Assembly: GCA_025345505.1 (NCBI GenBank)
Contig: JANVCC010000010.1
Span: 40,276,660 to 40,340,659, forward strand
DNA length: 64,000 nucleotides
DNA from: Todiramphus chloris collaris
Lineage: Eukaryota > Chordata > Aves > Coraciiformes > Alcedinidae
Direction of reading: 5' to 3'
Shown here: positions 51,901 to 59,566 of the stretch, piece by piece
Layout of the letters: every line of letters starts with the position of its first letter
Numbering within the stretch: position 1 is the stretch's first letter
The notes under the pieces: model-generated
Database searches by the model: none
What the model saw: the letters and a program-made list of their open reading frames with translations, nothing else
What the model was told of the DNA's origin: nothing
Program-made: the position numbers and the translations under genes

Positions 51901-54900
51901 GGTTTATGTAGTCTTCCCTTGAATGTGTTAAAAGGATAAGAATTTTACTAAAGATAGGATTGAGAAATATTATAACAGCGTGTATAGACACTCTAAAATA
52001 AATTCTTTGGGGATAAAACTTGGCATGTAAAGAGATTGAGAGAATATTTTTACCATTCTGAAGTTGACAAAAAGTGCAGACTATTTGAAAAATAAATTGC
52101 CAGTTAGGTCAAATTATTTTCATCGTATCCACAAAATTTTAGTTAAAATTACAGTAAGCAAGTCTCTAAAGGTGATTACACTTATATTTTTAATGGAATA
52201 TCAAAGTAGCATTAGGATTTTTACAGTTGGTGTTTGAAAATGAAAAATAACAGATTTTCTTAAATTCGTAGTTCTAGTTCAAACACAAACTGCTGACTTG
52301 CAACAGACATTTAGTTTTCAAGTAACAGCCTGAAAGGAGCTAGAGCCAACTTTTAAACTGTTGTCATAGAATCACAGAAGGGTTTTGTGTTGGGACATTA
52401 AAAGATCATCTTGTTCCAGCCCCCCTGCCATAAGCAGGGACACCTCCCACTAGACCAGGCTGCTCAAAGCCCCGTCCAGTCTGGCCTTCAGCACTTCAAG
52501 GCATGTCACGTGGGTTATACTGAGAGTGTACTGAAAGATTGTTCTGACAGCAGTGACTCAGAAGGTACATCTTGTATATATGAGAAATTATTTTATGGTT
52601 TAGAATACTGAGGACCTTTTTCCCCCCAATAAAGATTTTTCTTCAAGGAGCTAAAAGTAAGAAAAATTAAGAAATTGACAAACCTAAACCATCTAAATCA
52701 AGCAATTTAACTCCCTGGGTAAAGTCAGCTGTTATATGTTACTACTTACTATATGTTATACTTATGGAAGCACAACCATGTAAAAGACTTTGGCAACAAT
52801 TCCTCCGTATTGTTTTAACTGTGGAGGAAAACTGTCTGTGTTCCTGCCGGTCCAGGGTGAAACTATAGAGCATAGTGCTGTGTTTTGGCCCAGTTTTCTT
52901 TTAAGATACAGAAGGGCAGTTTCTCCACTTTCCTTTTCCAACTGTGACCATGATTGTGCTGTCTCATTTATAGTTTTAAACATTACACGGTTTTTTATCA
53001 AATAGAGATGGGTTTCCCGTTAAGCATAATTTGGTTTAGTATTACTGAAGATGCTGCTGAAAGAAGCATCTCATCAGGTGCCTCTCACATGGACCTCTGG
53101 GTCACTGTTTAGCTTCTTTTAATAAAAAAAAGTGGTTTATGAAACTTAACAGTTCTGAAATTTAGAATGCAAATGAAAATGATACCTTAGGGACATTCCC
53201 ACCGCTGTTTCTCATATGCTCTTAGGTGACTGAAGGTTATGTTACAACATATTTCACATCTGAAGGAACTTGTTTGATTTTCAAGGAAGTGTCTAGTGTT
53301 TAGTCTAGCTTGTGTCGTATGTGTATTTTTCCTCATCTCTTATTTATACTGTCTTTCCAGTTCACTTGCTAAAAGCACTTGATTATTTTCTGCCTCCAGA
53401 GGATGCTCTTGTTTTGGCAGGCAAAACGTTTGACATAATGAAGAAGTGAATGCTGTGCTGGTAGATGATGACAGCCAAATCTTTTGTAGCCCATTATCCT
53501 CTCTGTGGGCTTAGTTTACAGCCTAGAGCTGTTGGAGGGTTCCTACAGTGGACATATTTTACAAACAGAAGGAAGGCTGAGTACTTCAGAATTATGATGT
53601 ACTCGCATAAGAGGCATCTTCTTACTCCTATAAATGTTAAAAATAGATCAGTCTTTTAGTAAATTAATTTGTTTGCATTTAAATTCTGTCTTAAGCATCC
53701 CATTTATTATTTTAGACACATTGTGAGTCCTCAGCTCTTCAGTTACATATATTTGTTTTACAGGATCTATTAGATACTTTATTTTTAGCTAACTTCATCG
53801 AGCAGGTTTAAACCTAAGTTGTGAGTTAGCTTTTATCAAGGGAAGTTGTGTATTTAGCCATATTTCTATTTCTTTGAAGTGAACTGTGCAGCCTGACTAT
53901 TTTTTAACGGAATTTTAAAAATACTTTATGTGAAATTCCTGGCCATTCAGGCCTCTGCAACAACTGTCACCAACACTGTTCTAAATATTGTCTATCAATA
54001 ATTTTATTAGCTCGTGAAAGAGGCTACAAATGAAATATTTTTGTATGAATTTCAGCTGTAACATGACAGAAATGAAAGAAAATAAAACCTTACGTTGCTT
54101 TTATACTGTAGAGTAATATTTCTGCATACAATAATAAGCAATACTTTTAAGGAAGCAATTAAACTTTCTGGTGTAGTGTTCTCTTTCTTCTGAAAATGTA
54201 GTAATTTCATCCCTGTTGTCATGCAACTTTAGGAGCAGGGAACCATCGCTATTTTATGGGATACCTGTTCTTCCTACTTTTTATGATCTGCTGGATGATT
54301 TATGGATGTATCTCTTGTGAGTATATGTGTGGTTGTGTTTTTGGTTTTGGTTGGTTTTTTTAAGTGCTTATAAATACTTTGTTTATCTCCTGGTATGGAT
54401 TTCTAAAGATTTTTACCTTAGCAGAGTTTTTGATATTTTTATTCTGGAATTGAACTGCATATTAATAATTGACTATATTGGGTATTTTAAGTTAGAAGAT
54501 GTGTGTCTTGTCCTAGATTTTTTTTCTTCACCACAGTAAAGTATGTTCATGTGTCATGTATTCAAGGAGTTGGGAAAGGAAGAGAGAGCAAGTAAAACTA
54601 TTTTGATGCTTTGTCATTTTCTTATTTAATTTAATACATTCTAAAGTAGGCATTATGCTGATGTACAGTAAACATATCTTAAATCTTCTGTATGCTTTTT
54701 TACACTTCGCTTTTTTTCCTCTAGACTGGGGTTTCCACTGTGAGACAAGTTATGCAAAGGATGGCTTTTGGACCTATATTACACAGATTGCTACCTGTTC
54801 TCCGTGGATGTTTTGGATGTTTCTAAACAGTGTTTTTCACTTCATGTGGGTGGCTGTGTTACTCATGTGTCAGATGTATCAGGTATGGAAGAGCACTTCA

Positions 54901-57900
54901 TTTGTTATGCTGAATCTTGGGAGTGACATAAGAATAGGAGAGAGTTCTGTCATTTAAATTTTAATGTTCATTGTTCAAGATCAAGTGCATAACCAAGAGG
55001 TGAAAATACCTACCTCCTGCTTCCATTCTCAGACGAAAACCAGACCAGAGAAAGGAGATAAAGACCAATAGAAGATAAGATCTGTGGGCCAAACTTGCAA
55101 TAATGCAGTATGCCATTAGCAGAAAGAGGGTGGTAACTTCAAAGGGGATGCAGTCGTTTCTTACACTGCTTACAGTGTGATTTGAGATCACATTACTGTA
55201 CTGTAATCTGACCAAACCTAAGTCTTTTTGATCCTTTTTAAGGAAAGACAAGTCATACTGAAAGCCTTTAAGTATGACTTGAAACTCTTTCAGTCATTAA
55301 CAAACCATGAGACTTACTGATTTAATATTTTCATAGATCCTGGAAGTAAAAGTAATCCTCTAAGGCTTAGTTAAAACTTTTAAGGACATGTAAGTTTTGT
55401 CCTCCTTTCTTTACAGTATTCATAATTTACAACATACGGCAATTAAAAAAATCTTCCATGTGTGTGAGATCCACTCAGTCTTTTAGAGGTCTTTCCTGCC
55501 CAAGGAATGAGCAAATGAGCAGAGGTAACTCCATGTATTTCAGGTGGCTTTCAAAGCAGTCTAACCACCCTGACTTCCAGCAGAATAAGCAGATAACTTC
55601 CCAGAGAGCCTTCCATCATACTTTTATCATGATCCATTAAGATCCCCAGTGAACTGTTCTTGGAAATCCTCTTTGGAGTTTTTCGCAATAATGAAATTGA
55701 TAAAGATGTTCTCTAAATTGCTTCTTTTGATTTGCAGCTGCACAGCCCCTAGTCTTGCTGCTTTTTTTGTTTTCCTCTCCATCGTAAAGTTTGAACTTGT
55801 CCTTCTTACTGAACTGGACAGAGTTATTGTCAAAACACTAACTACTGTCTTCTAAAGCCGATATAAAACCTGTATTTCCTACTCCAAAGTTGGCTGTTGA
55901 GAGCCCACTTATATACATAGACATGAAACTTCACTAGGTTTCATGGAGGCAAAGAAAATGCTTGAGATAATAAGTACATCCAAATGAGGTAAGCCAGCCC
56001 AAACTGAACTTGTTAGATTTTCTTGCTTTTTGTAACTTGCAGCAGAGTTGACTTTTTATATTTCACTAGGAATTACAAGATTTTATCTTCCTGTACTATA
56101 AGGCTGCTAAGGGAGGTCTCACATTTTTGTTTCTAATTGCATGGCCTTATGGTAAACTCCAGTTTTACCCAAGATACCCTTGTAGGTTAATGTCGCTGGA
56201 AAGCTGTTACAGAAAATCATAGGCTTTGGGAAAAACGATTCTATAAAAAGGAAAACACAAAAGCAACAACAAACCACTTATTTTCTGCTCATCTTTTTGT
56301 CTTGTGGACAGAAAAGTTATGTTACTGCAACAAATTTATAAATGGAGAAAACATATTACTGAAGCTATAACCAGAATCTAAGGAGGAAAAGAAAAGAATT
56401 CAAATGCTGTGTAAAGTAGCTCCTGAATCTGTTATTTACAGTACACTTGAGCTGACAATAGAGTGAAGGCATCTCTTTCCTATGACCTAACAAGTCACTG
56501 TTCATTCAATGATCCTGACTTATTCCTGATCCCTTTCAAAGTTAAACCTTTTGCACAATCTGGTACAGCTTTTGTCTGGTGTTTTATATTGGGACCCAAT
56601 AATTTCCCCAGACAAAAATTCCTTCCTCAAAAGAAGAAATATAAACAAGTTCATTTGTTCATCCTTTCTCAGTCTGTCTTGTACTACAGGGCTTGTTTGC
56701 CTGTCTTTACATGAACGAAATTGCTTACACTTTTTCCTGCCTTCAGATATCTTGCTTGGGTATCACAACAAATGAAAGAATGAATGCAAGAAGATACAAG
56801 CACTTTAAAGTTACAACCACATCTATTGAAAGCCCGTTCAAGTAAGTTTTAAAGGGTAAACATTTCTTATTTGTGTAGCCTTGCACACATTTGAATTGTG
56901 CAGCTCGTTGAAACAGTACATGGCTAAATATTTTTAGGCTGCTGGAATGATGAATCTGTTAGCTATTTCTTCAGTAATACATTCTATACAGTTAAAGGAA
57001 GTGATAAATGTTTTGTAGTGACAGTAGGCACGGATGCATAATCACAGAAAAGAATACTTTGCAGAAGTGGTCTTATTTTTCCTGTAGAGTATCGCCTTTA
57101 TAAACCAGATGCCCAAAACAGAGGTAGTTGCTTACTGCCTGATATCAGTGTTGACCTGGATCTTCACTCCCACACCAGGCACTTTCTCCTGATTGATACT
57201 TAATGTGCTGTTGAACTTGCTCTGTGCAGTAGCTCCCCTTGCTTTCTTTATGGTGAGAAAAGAGTCAGGTCTTCCTTCCTACTCAGGAGGAAGAGCATGG
57301 GCAAAGCTGTTTTTGTGGGAAGGGAGCAGGATGTCCCAGGAACTGAAGCGAGTGTTGCATGGGTGGGATGTGGACTTTTTCATTATCAGTATGTAAAGGG
57401 TAGGTTGGGTTTCTGGTTTCTGTAGTGATGAGGGTGCAAGCTGAAAGAGGGAAGCTCAGGGATGAAATAGCACTGGGATGGGAATACGGTGACATGGAGC
57501 AGCTTGTGGAGCCAAAGCAGGAAATAAATGAAGGCACAAGGCTGGTGGGTTAAGGGCACATTCTAACAGGAGCAGCAAAAAACCAGAATCCTGCTCTATA
57601 TTCTGTGTCTCCTGTGAGAGCTGCTGGTCTTTCAGGTGACACCCAGGTGAACCCAGGAGATAGAAGTTGTTATTATGGTTTGGTTTTTTTGTGCCAGAAA
57701 TTTGTGTGATGATTTTTAATGTCCTTCCATATAAAACTTTTATTGCGAAGCAAACATCTCTATATGGTTGCAGTCTTCCTACGGATTACAGTTGTAACAA
57801 AACCAGATAATTATTTTGCCTCAAGAACACGGGGGGATCCCTAGGATAGGAAAAAAACTACTGATTTTATCCCCCAATTAATGTCATATTCACAAACCAT

Positions 57901-58857
57901 TTTCACTGAAGTAGCTGCTATTATAAAAATGACTCCTGAAAATAACACCAGATGTCTAAAGTGACTCAGAATCACCTGTCAGATGAAGGATTGACATGAA
58001 GTAGTTGTAATCTCCTTGTTACTTAGGTCTGCTTTTGCAGGAATCATAGCACGAGCTTCTCTTCCAGAAAACCATGATCTATTCAGCCCATGTGCAATTA
58101 AGTTTTAAAAAAATAAATAAACAAAACGTTAACAAAAAAATGCCAATATGTTGGAATTTTGATGTCGGTATATTAAATATTTGACAAGTAACTGATTCAG
58201 CAACAGAAAGCACTTGAATAAGTTTTTTTATTCAGATAATGATCTTAAGTTTCTGTTATCTAGGGACTTAATTGATCTTAGACCTGCAGCAGGTGAAGCA
58301 GTACGTGTGACAGAAATAGATATTAATAAAAATTGAAATTATTCTAGGAAGACATTCAGTTCATGCTTTTCTGTTTCGCATCCATTCATCCAATGCAGCT
58401 GTCCTCTTAGAAAGGGAGCAGAGTTGCCTTGCACTGCCAATAACATGTTACATTTTCCATACAGTTTTGGTAGATAGCGGAAGCAAGACAATGCCTTGGA
58501 TGTGTCCATGAATCAAACATTCACCACTCTGGTGACTTAACTTATTTCAGAATTTGCTCATCAACAAGCGCTAAGATAATTCTTAACTGAATGGGGTTTC
58601 TACAGTTAGAAGCTTAAAGGATGAAGAATCAAATTTGTAGGTAGACAAAAAAACCGCTGTACTTTGTTGGATGAGCTACGATACTGCTCCCTAACGTGTG
58701 TTTTTGTTTTGTTTTTAGCCACGGATGTATAAGGAACATTATAGACTTCTTTGAATTCAGATGCTGTGGTCTTTTTCGGCCTGTTATCGTGGACTGGACA
58801 AGGCAGTATACAATAGAATATGACCAAACTTCAGGATCAGGCTACCAGCTAGTGTAG
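6873..58857 (+). CDS. ZDHHC17: ZDHHC17 (HIP14) palmitoyltransferase, coding exons 2-17 (5'-partial)
   Basis: The coding sequence is the join of 16 exons: 6873-6976, 16660-16782, 22215-22292, 23710-23854, 30505-30569, 31879-32041, 36423-36548, 37688-37830, 39620-39720, 45548-45672, 49164-49226, 50214-50307, 54233-54316, 54725-54882, 56747-56841, 58719-58857. They total 1806 bases, or 601 residues plus TAG, with every junction in phase. Adding about 31 residues from an exon 1 outside the window gives 632, the length I recall for human ZDHHC17, so no indel is apparent. Family knowledge: it is a Golgi/vesicle membrane protein S-acyltransferase. Its N-terminal ankyrin repeats recruit substrates such as SNAP25, CSP and huntingtin. 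What the sequence shows: ankyrin repeats at about residues 89-285, two membrane segments, a short loop, two more membrane segments, a DHHC cysteine-rich domain at about 439-482, two final membrane segments, TTNE at 562-565 and a C-terminal tail. The paralogue ZDHHC13 is less likely because the active site reads DHHC and the C-terminus ends GYQLV. Confidence 0.97.
8896..9064. repeat. G/T-rich low-complexity tract
   Basis: About 170 bases made almost entirely of T and G, with repeated TTGGGG/TTTGGG groups separated by T runs and TTG or TTTG repeats. Several long ORFs in both strands here come from the low complexity and are not genes. Confidence 0.85.
10308..10319. repeat. 12-G homopolymer
   Basis: An uninterrupted run of 12 G in intron 2, preceded by AGCAGTA. 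Length is uncertain because homopolymers are prone to sequencing and assembly error. Confidence 0.8.
13396..13610 (-). mobile_element. Outer solo LTR-like element, first part (avian ERV-type)
   Basis: The sequence matches from memory a common avian LTR read in antisense. Diagnostic strings are GAATCAGAAGGGTAAAAGTG, GGGTTGAGATAAAGACAG, GGAATTCATTCATTGC and GCAGGGCTCCATCACAC. It breaks at GTTACTTGG and resumes at about 14162 with GGAAGACGAAAGCCCTAACT, exactly where the full element would continue. No retroviral coding sequence is associated with it. The family name cannot be fixed without a repeat library. Confidence 0.75.
13611..14161 (-). mobile_element. Inner LTR-like element inserted into the outer one
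   Basis: It starts TGTAAGCCCAGCTGGCAATT and ends near CAGCCAAACCCAGGA. It is related to the outer LTR, with AGATAAAGGCAGTTTAATA, TTTATATACTGAGCATGATG and ATGTGTTATCAACATT, and it has the same orientation. The flanks CTTGG and GCTGG could be a decayed 5-base target duplication. Confidence 0.65.
14162..14497 (-). mobile_element. Outer solo LTR-like element, second part
   Basis: It continues the outer element. Shared markers include GGGATATCCCTTTGGTCAGT, GGCAGGGCAGCATGAGAA, GCTCAGCAACAGCTAAAG and AGTGTGTTATCAA. It ends near GCTGAAAACAGTACG. Together with 13396-13610 it gives a nearly full-length LTR of about 550 bases. Confidence 0.75.
16660..16782 (+). CDS. ZDHHC17: ZDHHC17 coding exon 3 (first ankyrin repeat)
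   Basis: The exon is 123 bases and starts after TTATTCAAG. The donor is GTATGT at 16783. I preferred this donor to the GT four bases downstream (GTGTTA) because only it restores Lys107 with the next exon. It covers residues 66-107. [17 protein letters not shown] forms a degenerate first repeat. It is followed by the consensus ankyrin signature TLLHWAA at 92-98. Asn100, a residue reported to contact the substrate peptide in human ZDHHC17, is present. Confidence 0.96.
16783..22214 (+). other. ZDHHC17: ZDHHC17 intron 3 (5432 bp)
   Basis: This is a GT-AG intron in phase 2, GTATGT to TTCCAG. Apart from a CR1-like fragment near 17818-17905 and short T-rich tracts (for example near 17080), nothing recognisable is present. 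Confidence 0.9.
17818..17905 (+). mobile_element. CR1-like LINE fragment
   Basis: AGAAGGACCTTGGGGTCCTG, GTGGACAGGAAGCTGACTGT and the following GTGAACCTGCAATGCAGCC resemble the CR1 region usually reading GACCTGGGGGTCCTGGTGGA and on to a CAGCAGTGTGCC-like string. It is short and diverged, and its 3' end is unclear. Confidence 0.6.
22215..22292 (+). CDS. ZDHHC17: ZDHHC17 coding exon 4 (ankyrin repeats 1-2)
   Basis: The exon is 78 bases, with acceptor TTATTCCAG and donor AAG|GTGGGG. It completes Lys107, encodes 108-132 ([14 protein letters not shown], then STPLHWAT) and gives the first two bases of Arg133. The TPLHWA motif marks the second consensus ankyrin repeat. Trp130, described as central to binding the substrate peptide motif in human ZDHHC17, is conserved. 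The donor has G at positions +3 to +6, which makes it one of the weaker GT donors of this gene. Confidence 0.95.
22293..23709 (+). other. ZDHHC17: ZDHHC17 intron 4 (1417 bp)
   Basis: This is a GT-AG intron in phase 2 with a G-rich donor (GTGGGG). I see no repeat, RNA gene or second coding sequence in it. Confidence 0.9.
23710..23854 (+). CDS. ZDHHC17: ZDHHC17 coding exon 5 (ankyrin repeats 2-3)
   Basis: The exon is 145 bases, after ACATTTAG and before GTAACC. It completes Arg133 and encodes 134-181. [20 protein letters not shown] finishes one ankyrin repeat. [20 protein letters not shown] gives the next, with the usual HLAAQFGH core. It ends in KGQ at an exact codon boundary, so the following intron is phase 0. 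Confidence 0.96.
24631..24720. repeat. G/T-rich low-complexity tract
   Basis: Mostly T and G, with TTG repeats, one GGTGGGGGGTT block and a GGGG block. It is similar in texture to the tract in intron 2. Confidence 0.8.
25517..25540 (-). repeat. C-tract cluster, G-quadruplex motif on minus strand
   Basis: Runs of 5, 3, 6 and 7 C are separated by single bases. The minus strand therefore carries four G-tracts with one-base loops, a compact quadruplex-forming pattern. Confidence 0.85.
29684..30052 (+). mobile_element. CR1-like LINE 3' end
   Basis: It opens with GTTCAGCCTGGAGAAGAGAA. Later CACTGGAACAGATTGCCCAG, CATTCAAGGCCAAGTTAGAC, TCCCTGCTCATTGCAGGGGG and TTGGACTAGGTGACCATTAA follow in the order of a CR1 3' region. 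The end lacks a clear octamer tail. A small rearranged stretch near 29810-29860 interrupts the match. Confidence 0.85.
30505..30569 (+). CDS. ZDHHC17: ZDHHC17 coding exon 6 (ankyrin repeat 4)
   Basis: The exon is 65 bases, with a pyrimidine-rich acceptor ending TTTTAG and donor AG|GTAATA. It encodes residues 182-202 ([21 protein letters not shown]) less the split Ser203. GMTPLMWAA is the start of the fourth ankyrin repeat. It is one of the two shortest exons of the gene, and an LTR-like repeat begins about 140 bases after its donor. Confidence 0.95.
30570..31878 (+). other. ZDHHC17: ZDHHC17 intron 6 (1309 bp)
   Basis: This is a GT-AG intron in phase 2. About 570 bases of it (30709-31279) are an antisense LTR-like repeat, so nearly half of this short intron is mobile-element sequence. 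Nothing else is recognisable. Confidence 0.9.
30709..31279 (-). mobile_element. Solo LTR-like element, same family, antisense
   Basis: It shares GAGAATCGGAAGGGTAGAAG, TAAAGACAGTTTAATAGATA, CATCTCCAGGACAGCAGGGC-like sequence and CTGCTCAGCAACAGCTAGAG with the intron 2 elements. It ends near CATCCAAAACCAGTGTA. It is about 570 bases long with no internal viral genes, so it reads as a solo LTR. It lies in intron 6, antisense to ZDHHC17. Confidence 0.75.
31879..32041 (+). CDS. ZDHHC17: ZDHHC17 coding exon 7 (ankyrin repeats 4-5)
   Basis: The exon is 163 bases, after TTTTCTAG and before GTAATC. It completes Ser203 and encodes 204-257. [18 protein letters not shown] finishes repeat 4. [20 protein letters not shown] and [12 protein letters not shown] form repeat 5, with the canonical TALHWAV and GANVDAQ elements. 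The downstream intron is phase 0. Confidence 0.97.
32042..36422 (+). other. ZDHHC17: ZDHHC17 intron 7 (4381 bp)
   Basis: This is a GT-AG intron in phase 0. I recognise no named repeat or RNA gene in it. One stretch (34816-34930) is bounded by plausible splice signals and is discussed as a possible cryptic exon. Confidence 0.9.
36423..36548 (+). CDS. ZDHHC17: ZDHHC17 coding exon 8 (last ankyrin repeat and linker)
   Basis: The exon is 126 bases, exactly 42 codons, between CTCCTGGCAG and GTAAGA. It encodes residues 258-299. [20 protein letters not shown] is a final ankyrin-like unit, starting with the SPLDLA variant of TPLHLA. The basic segment after it (FLRKLKADK) leads to the first membrane helix. 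Both flanking introns are phase 0, so skipping this exon would keep the frame. Confidence 0.97.
36549..37687 (+). other. ZDHHC17: ZDHHC17 intron 8 (1139 bp)
   Basis: This is a GT-AG intron in phase 0, GTAAGA to CTATATAG. It holds a short TAAA-rich stretch near 37445-37465 and nothing else I can identify. Confidence 0.9.
37688..37830 (+). CDS. ZDHHC17: ZDHHC17 coding exon 9 (membrane segments 1-2)
   Basis: The exon is 143 bases, after TTTCTATATAG and before GTAAGT. It encodes residues 300-346 and part of Lys347. The hydrophobic run [17 protein letters not shown] (305-321) is transmembrane segment 1. A short acidic turn (DLDIDSW) follows, then [17 protein letters not shown] (329-345) as segment 2. 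This marks the change from the cytosolic ankyrin module to the membrane domain. Confidence 0.96.
37831..39619 (+). other. ZDHHC17: ZDHHC17 intron 9 (1789 bp)
   Basis: This is a GT-AG intron in phase 2, GTAAGT to TTTACAG. I see nothing beyond AT-rich unique-looking sequence. Confidence 0.9.
39620..39720 (+). CDS. ZDHHC17: ZDHHC17 coding exon 10 (membrane segment 3)
   Basis: The exon is 101 bases, after AATTTACAG. It completes Lys347 and encodes 348-380, plus the first base of Asp381. [10 protein letters not shown] is a short loop. [20 protein letters not shown] is membrane segment 3, rich in aromatics. The exon ends directly before ATATCCTTTT and not before GT. The end is fixed by the frame: G plus the AT of the next exon makes Asp381. 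This is the 5' side of the U12-type intron. Confidence 0.93.
39721..39729 (+). promoter_or_regulatory. ZDHHC17: U12-type 5' splice site
   Basis: ATATCCTTT follows the exon 10 end TGGAATG. It matches the AT-AC class minor-spliceosome donor at every consensus position that I know. Confidence 0.92.
40383..40468. repeat. Perfect 22-bp inverted repeat with internal duplication
   Basis: The left arm 40383-40404 (TTCTTGGCTATTGTAATTAT plus GT) is the exact reverse complement of 40447-40468. An 18-base part of the left side (40391-40408) is repeated directly at 40425-40442. The right arm can therefore pair either with the outer arm (22 bp, 42-base loop) or with the inner copy (14 bp, 8-base loop). 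It lies in the U12-type intron. Confidence 0.9.
43247..43304 (+). mobile_element. CR1-like LINE extreme 3' tail
   Basis: GGTTGGACATGATGATCCCA is followed by GGGTCTTTTCCAACCTAAAT and the octamer-type tail GATTCTGTGATTCTGTA. This is a severely 5'-truncated CR1 copy. Confidence 0.85.
43399..43539. repeat. A/C-rich tract followed by 13-G run
   Basis: From 43399 to 43511 the + strand is nearly all A and C (AAAACC and AACCA-like units). A run of 13 G follows at 43527-43539. This is the complementary texture to the G/T-rich tracts elsewhere. It begins about 95 bases after the end of a CR1 tail. Confidence 0.8.
45530..45547 (+). promoter_or_regulatory. ZDHHC17: U12 branch site and AC acceptor
   Basis: TTCCTTGAC at 45530-45538 is followed by nine bases ending in AC. 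This is the expected pairing site for U12 snRNA close to the 3' splice site. Confidence 0.9.
45548..45672 (+). CDS. ZDHHC17: ZDHHC17 coding exon 11 (membrane segment 4)
   Basis: The exon is 125 bases. It starts after AC (45546-45547), not after AG, and ends before GTAAAG. It completes Asp381 and encodes 382-422. [20 protein letters not shown] is membrane segment 4. [20 protein letters not shown] is the start of the cytosolic loop leading to the DHHC domain. A GT-AG gene finder would probably start this exon at 45591 after AATAG, which drops 43 bases and shifts the frame. Confidence 0.93.
45673..49163 (+). other. ZDHHC17: ZDHHC17 intron 11 (3491 bp)
   Basis: This is a GT-AG intron in phase 0, GTAAAG to TCTGCAG. 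It contains an antisense CR1 3' fragment (46454-46650) and a short TAAA-rich stretch near 47295-47322. A purine-rich stretch at about 47800-48000 has overlapping short ORFs on both strands, which I take to be chance. Confidence 0.9.
46454..46650 (-). mobile_element. CR1-like LINE 3' end, antisense
   Basis: It begins ATCATAGAATAATTTAGGTT, the reverse of a CR1 tail. It continues with CTGCCATGGGCAGGGACACC, AGATCAGGTTGCTCAAAGCC and TTCCCTGGGCAACCTATTCC, all in the usual antisense CR1 order. Confidence 0.85.
49164..49226 (+). CDS. ZDHHC17: ZDHHC17 coding exon 12 (start of cysteine-rich domain)
   Basis: The exon is 63 bases, exactly 21 codons, between TTTCTGCAG and GTAGTG. It encodes residues 423-443: [14 protein letters not shown] then IFCSTCL. 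Cys439 and Cys442 are the first CxxC pair of the DHHC cysteine-rich domain and are expected zinc ligands. Both flanking introns are phase 0, so skipping would be in frame but would remove the first zinc ligands. Confidence 0.96.
49227..50213 (+). other. ZDHHC17: ZDHHC17 intron 12 (987 bp)
   Basis: This is a GT-AG intron in phase 0 between the two exons of the cysteine-rich domain. It is AT-rich, with a T run at about 49258-49271. Nothing else is recognisable. Confidence 0.9.
50214..50307 (+). CDS. ZDHHC17: ZDHHC17 coding exon 13 (DHHC active site)
   Basis: The exon is 94 bases, after ACTGTTACAG and before GTGAGT. It encodes residues 444-474 and the first base of Gly475. It carries [15 protein letters not shown], the zinc-binding part of the cysteine-rich domain. 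[12 protein letters not shown] follows, with the DHHC tetrad at 50274-50285. Cys467 is the residue that takes up the acyl group before transfer to substrate. All expected Cys and His residues are present, so the enzyme should be active. Confidence 0.98.
50308..54232 (+). other. ZDHHC17: ZDHHC17 intron 13 (3925 bp)
   Basis: This is a GT-AG intron in phase 1, GTGAGT to ACTTTAG. It contains an antisense CR1 3' fragment (52365-52500). The rest is unassigned. Confidence 0.9.
52365..52500 (-). mobile_element. CR1-like LINE 3' end, antisense
   Basis: It starts CATAGAATCACAGAAGGGTT, then CCTGCCATAAGCAGGGACAC, ACTAGACCAGGCTGCTCAAA and GTCCAGTCTGGCCTTCAGCA. It is shorter than the copy in intron 11 and is also antisense. 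Confidence 0.85.
54233..54316 (+). CDS. ZDHHC17: ZDHHC17 coding exon 14 (membrane segment 5)
   Basis: The exon is 84 bases, after CAACTTTAG and before GTGAGT. It completes Gly475, encodes 476-502 and provides the first base of Tyr503. AGNHRYF gives the NxxxF end of the DHHC core motif. [20 protein letters not shown] follows as membrane segment 5. Confidence 0.96.
54317..54724 (+). other. ZDHHC17: ZDHHC17 intron 14 (408 bp)
   Basis: This is the shortest intron of the window. It is GT-AG, phase 1, with a GTGAGT donor and a strong polypyrimidine tract ending CCTCTAG. I see no other element. Confidence 0.92.
54725..54882 (+). CDS. ZDHHC17: ZDHHC17 coding exon 15 (lumenal loop and membrane segment 6)
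   Basis: The exon is 158 bases, after TTTTTTCCTCTAG and before GTATGG. It completes Tyr503 and encodes 504-555. [18 protein letters not shown] is the loop. [20 protein letters not shown] and the following residues form membrane segment 6, ending in CQMYQ at a codon boundary. Confidence 0.96.
54883..56746 (+). other. ZDHHC17: ZDHHC17 intron 15 (1864 bp)
   Basis: This is a GT-AG intron in phase 0, GTATGG to CCTTCAG. No repeat or RNA gene is recognised. Confidence 0.9.
56747..56841 (+). CDS. ZDHHC17: ZDHHC17 coding exon 16 (TTxE motif)
   Basis: The exon is 95 bases, after CTGCCTTCAG and before GTAAGT. It encodes residues 556-586 and part of Asn587. [15 protein letters not shown] contains TTNE at 562-565, the TTxE motif conserved just after the last membrane helix in DHHC enzymes. 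In family structures this motif packs near the active site. [10 protein letters not shown] follows. Confidence 0.96.
56842..58718 (+). other. ZDHHC17: ZDHHC17 intron 16 (1877 bp)
   Basis: This is a GT-AG intron in phase 2, GTAAGT to GTTTTTAG. It includes a moderately G-rich segment (about 57190-57660) with short ORFs on both strands that I cannot connect to any protein family. Confidence 0.9.
58719..58857 (+). CDS. ZDHHC17: ZDHHC17 coding exon 17 (C-terminus and stop)
   Basis: The coding part of the last exon is 139 bases, after GTTTTTAG. It completes Asn587, encodes 588-632 and stops at TAG 58855-58857. The sequence [20 protein letters not shown] is the conserved C-terminal amphipathic region with a Cys pair. 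The protein ends SGSGYQLV. Confidence 0.97.
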
Positions 58858-59560
58858 CACCACCTTCGTCCTGTGAGCATATCATATCTGAGTGGTGCCT
58901 GAAAAATTTTCTCTCTCTCTCGAATCCGCATCCCTTGAAGAGTAGCATGCTATGTGTAGGGCTGATGATGACTCATAAGGTACCTTCTCCTCATCAGAAT
59001 TTTATTAACAAAAGTAAAAATGGACAGAATAAACTGCCAAACCTGGTAAGGAAGAGGAGGAAGATCAAAAAGGGATTTTAATAGTTCTTAACATGAGAAT
59101 TATTCACGACAGCATATTCACAGTATTTGTTGTTGGGTTTTTTATTTAAGGTCTTTCACAATGGAGCATGAGATTATTGAAGTATTGACGTAAGTAGTTA
59201 CGTTGTGCTGAACAGAAAAATTTCCCAATATGAATAATTCCACTGAAACAAGTATCTAGAACATACAACTAAATTTCATGATGCAGAGTTCACTGATCGC
59301 TATGTTGTAGTTCCTGTAATGTGATTTTTTTAATACGGATTTTCTGTAGTATTATATACATTGCAAAATGTGCTTTTCAATACCTTATAAACATCATCTG
59401 GTGGGAATCCCCTGTGACGTGTTAAGTTGTAGCAGTAGGGCACATCAAGTAACATTAAGAAAAAATACCTTGCCCACATGTTTTAGTGATTGTTTTTGCC
59501 ACCAGTTAGTGGTACAACTGACTACTTGTAATAACCCTGTTCTGAGATTATATAGTCTGA

Positions 59561-59566
59561 AATAAA
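59561..59566 (+). terminator. ZDHHC17: Possible proximal polyadenylation signal
   Basis: AATAAA lies about 700 bases after the stop codon and is followed by CAGTTGTGC. Use of this site would give a short 3' UTR that lacks both Pumilio-type sites. Confidence 0.4.
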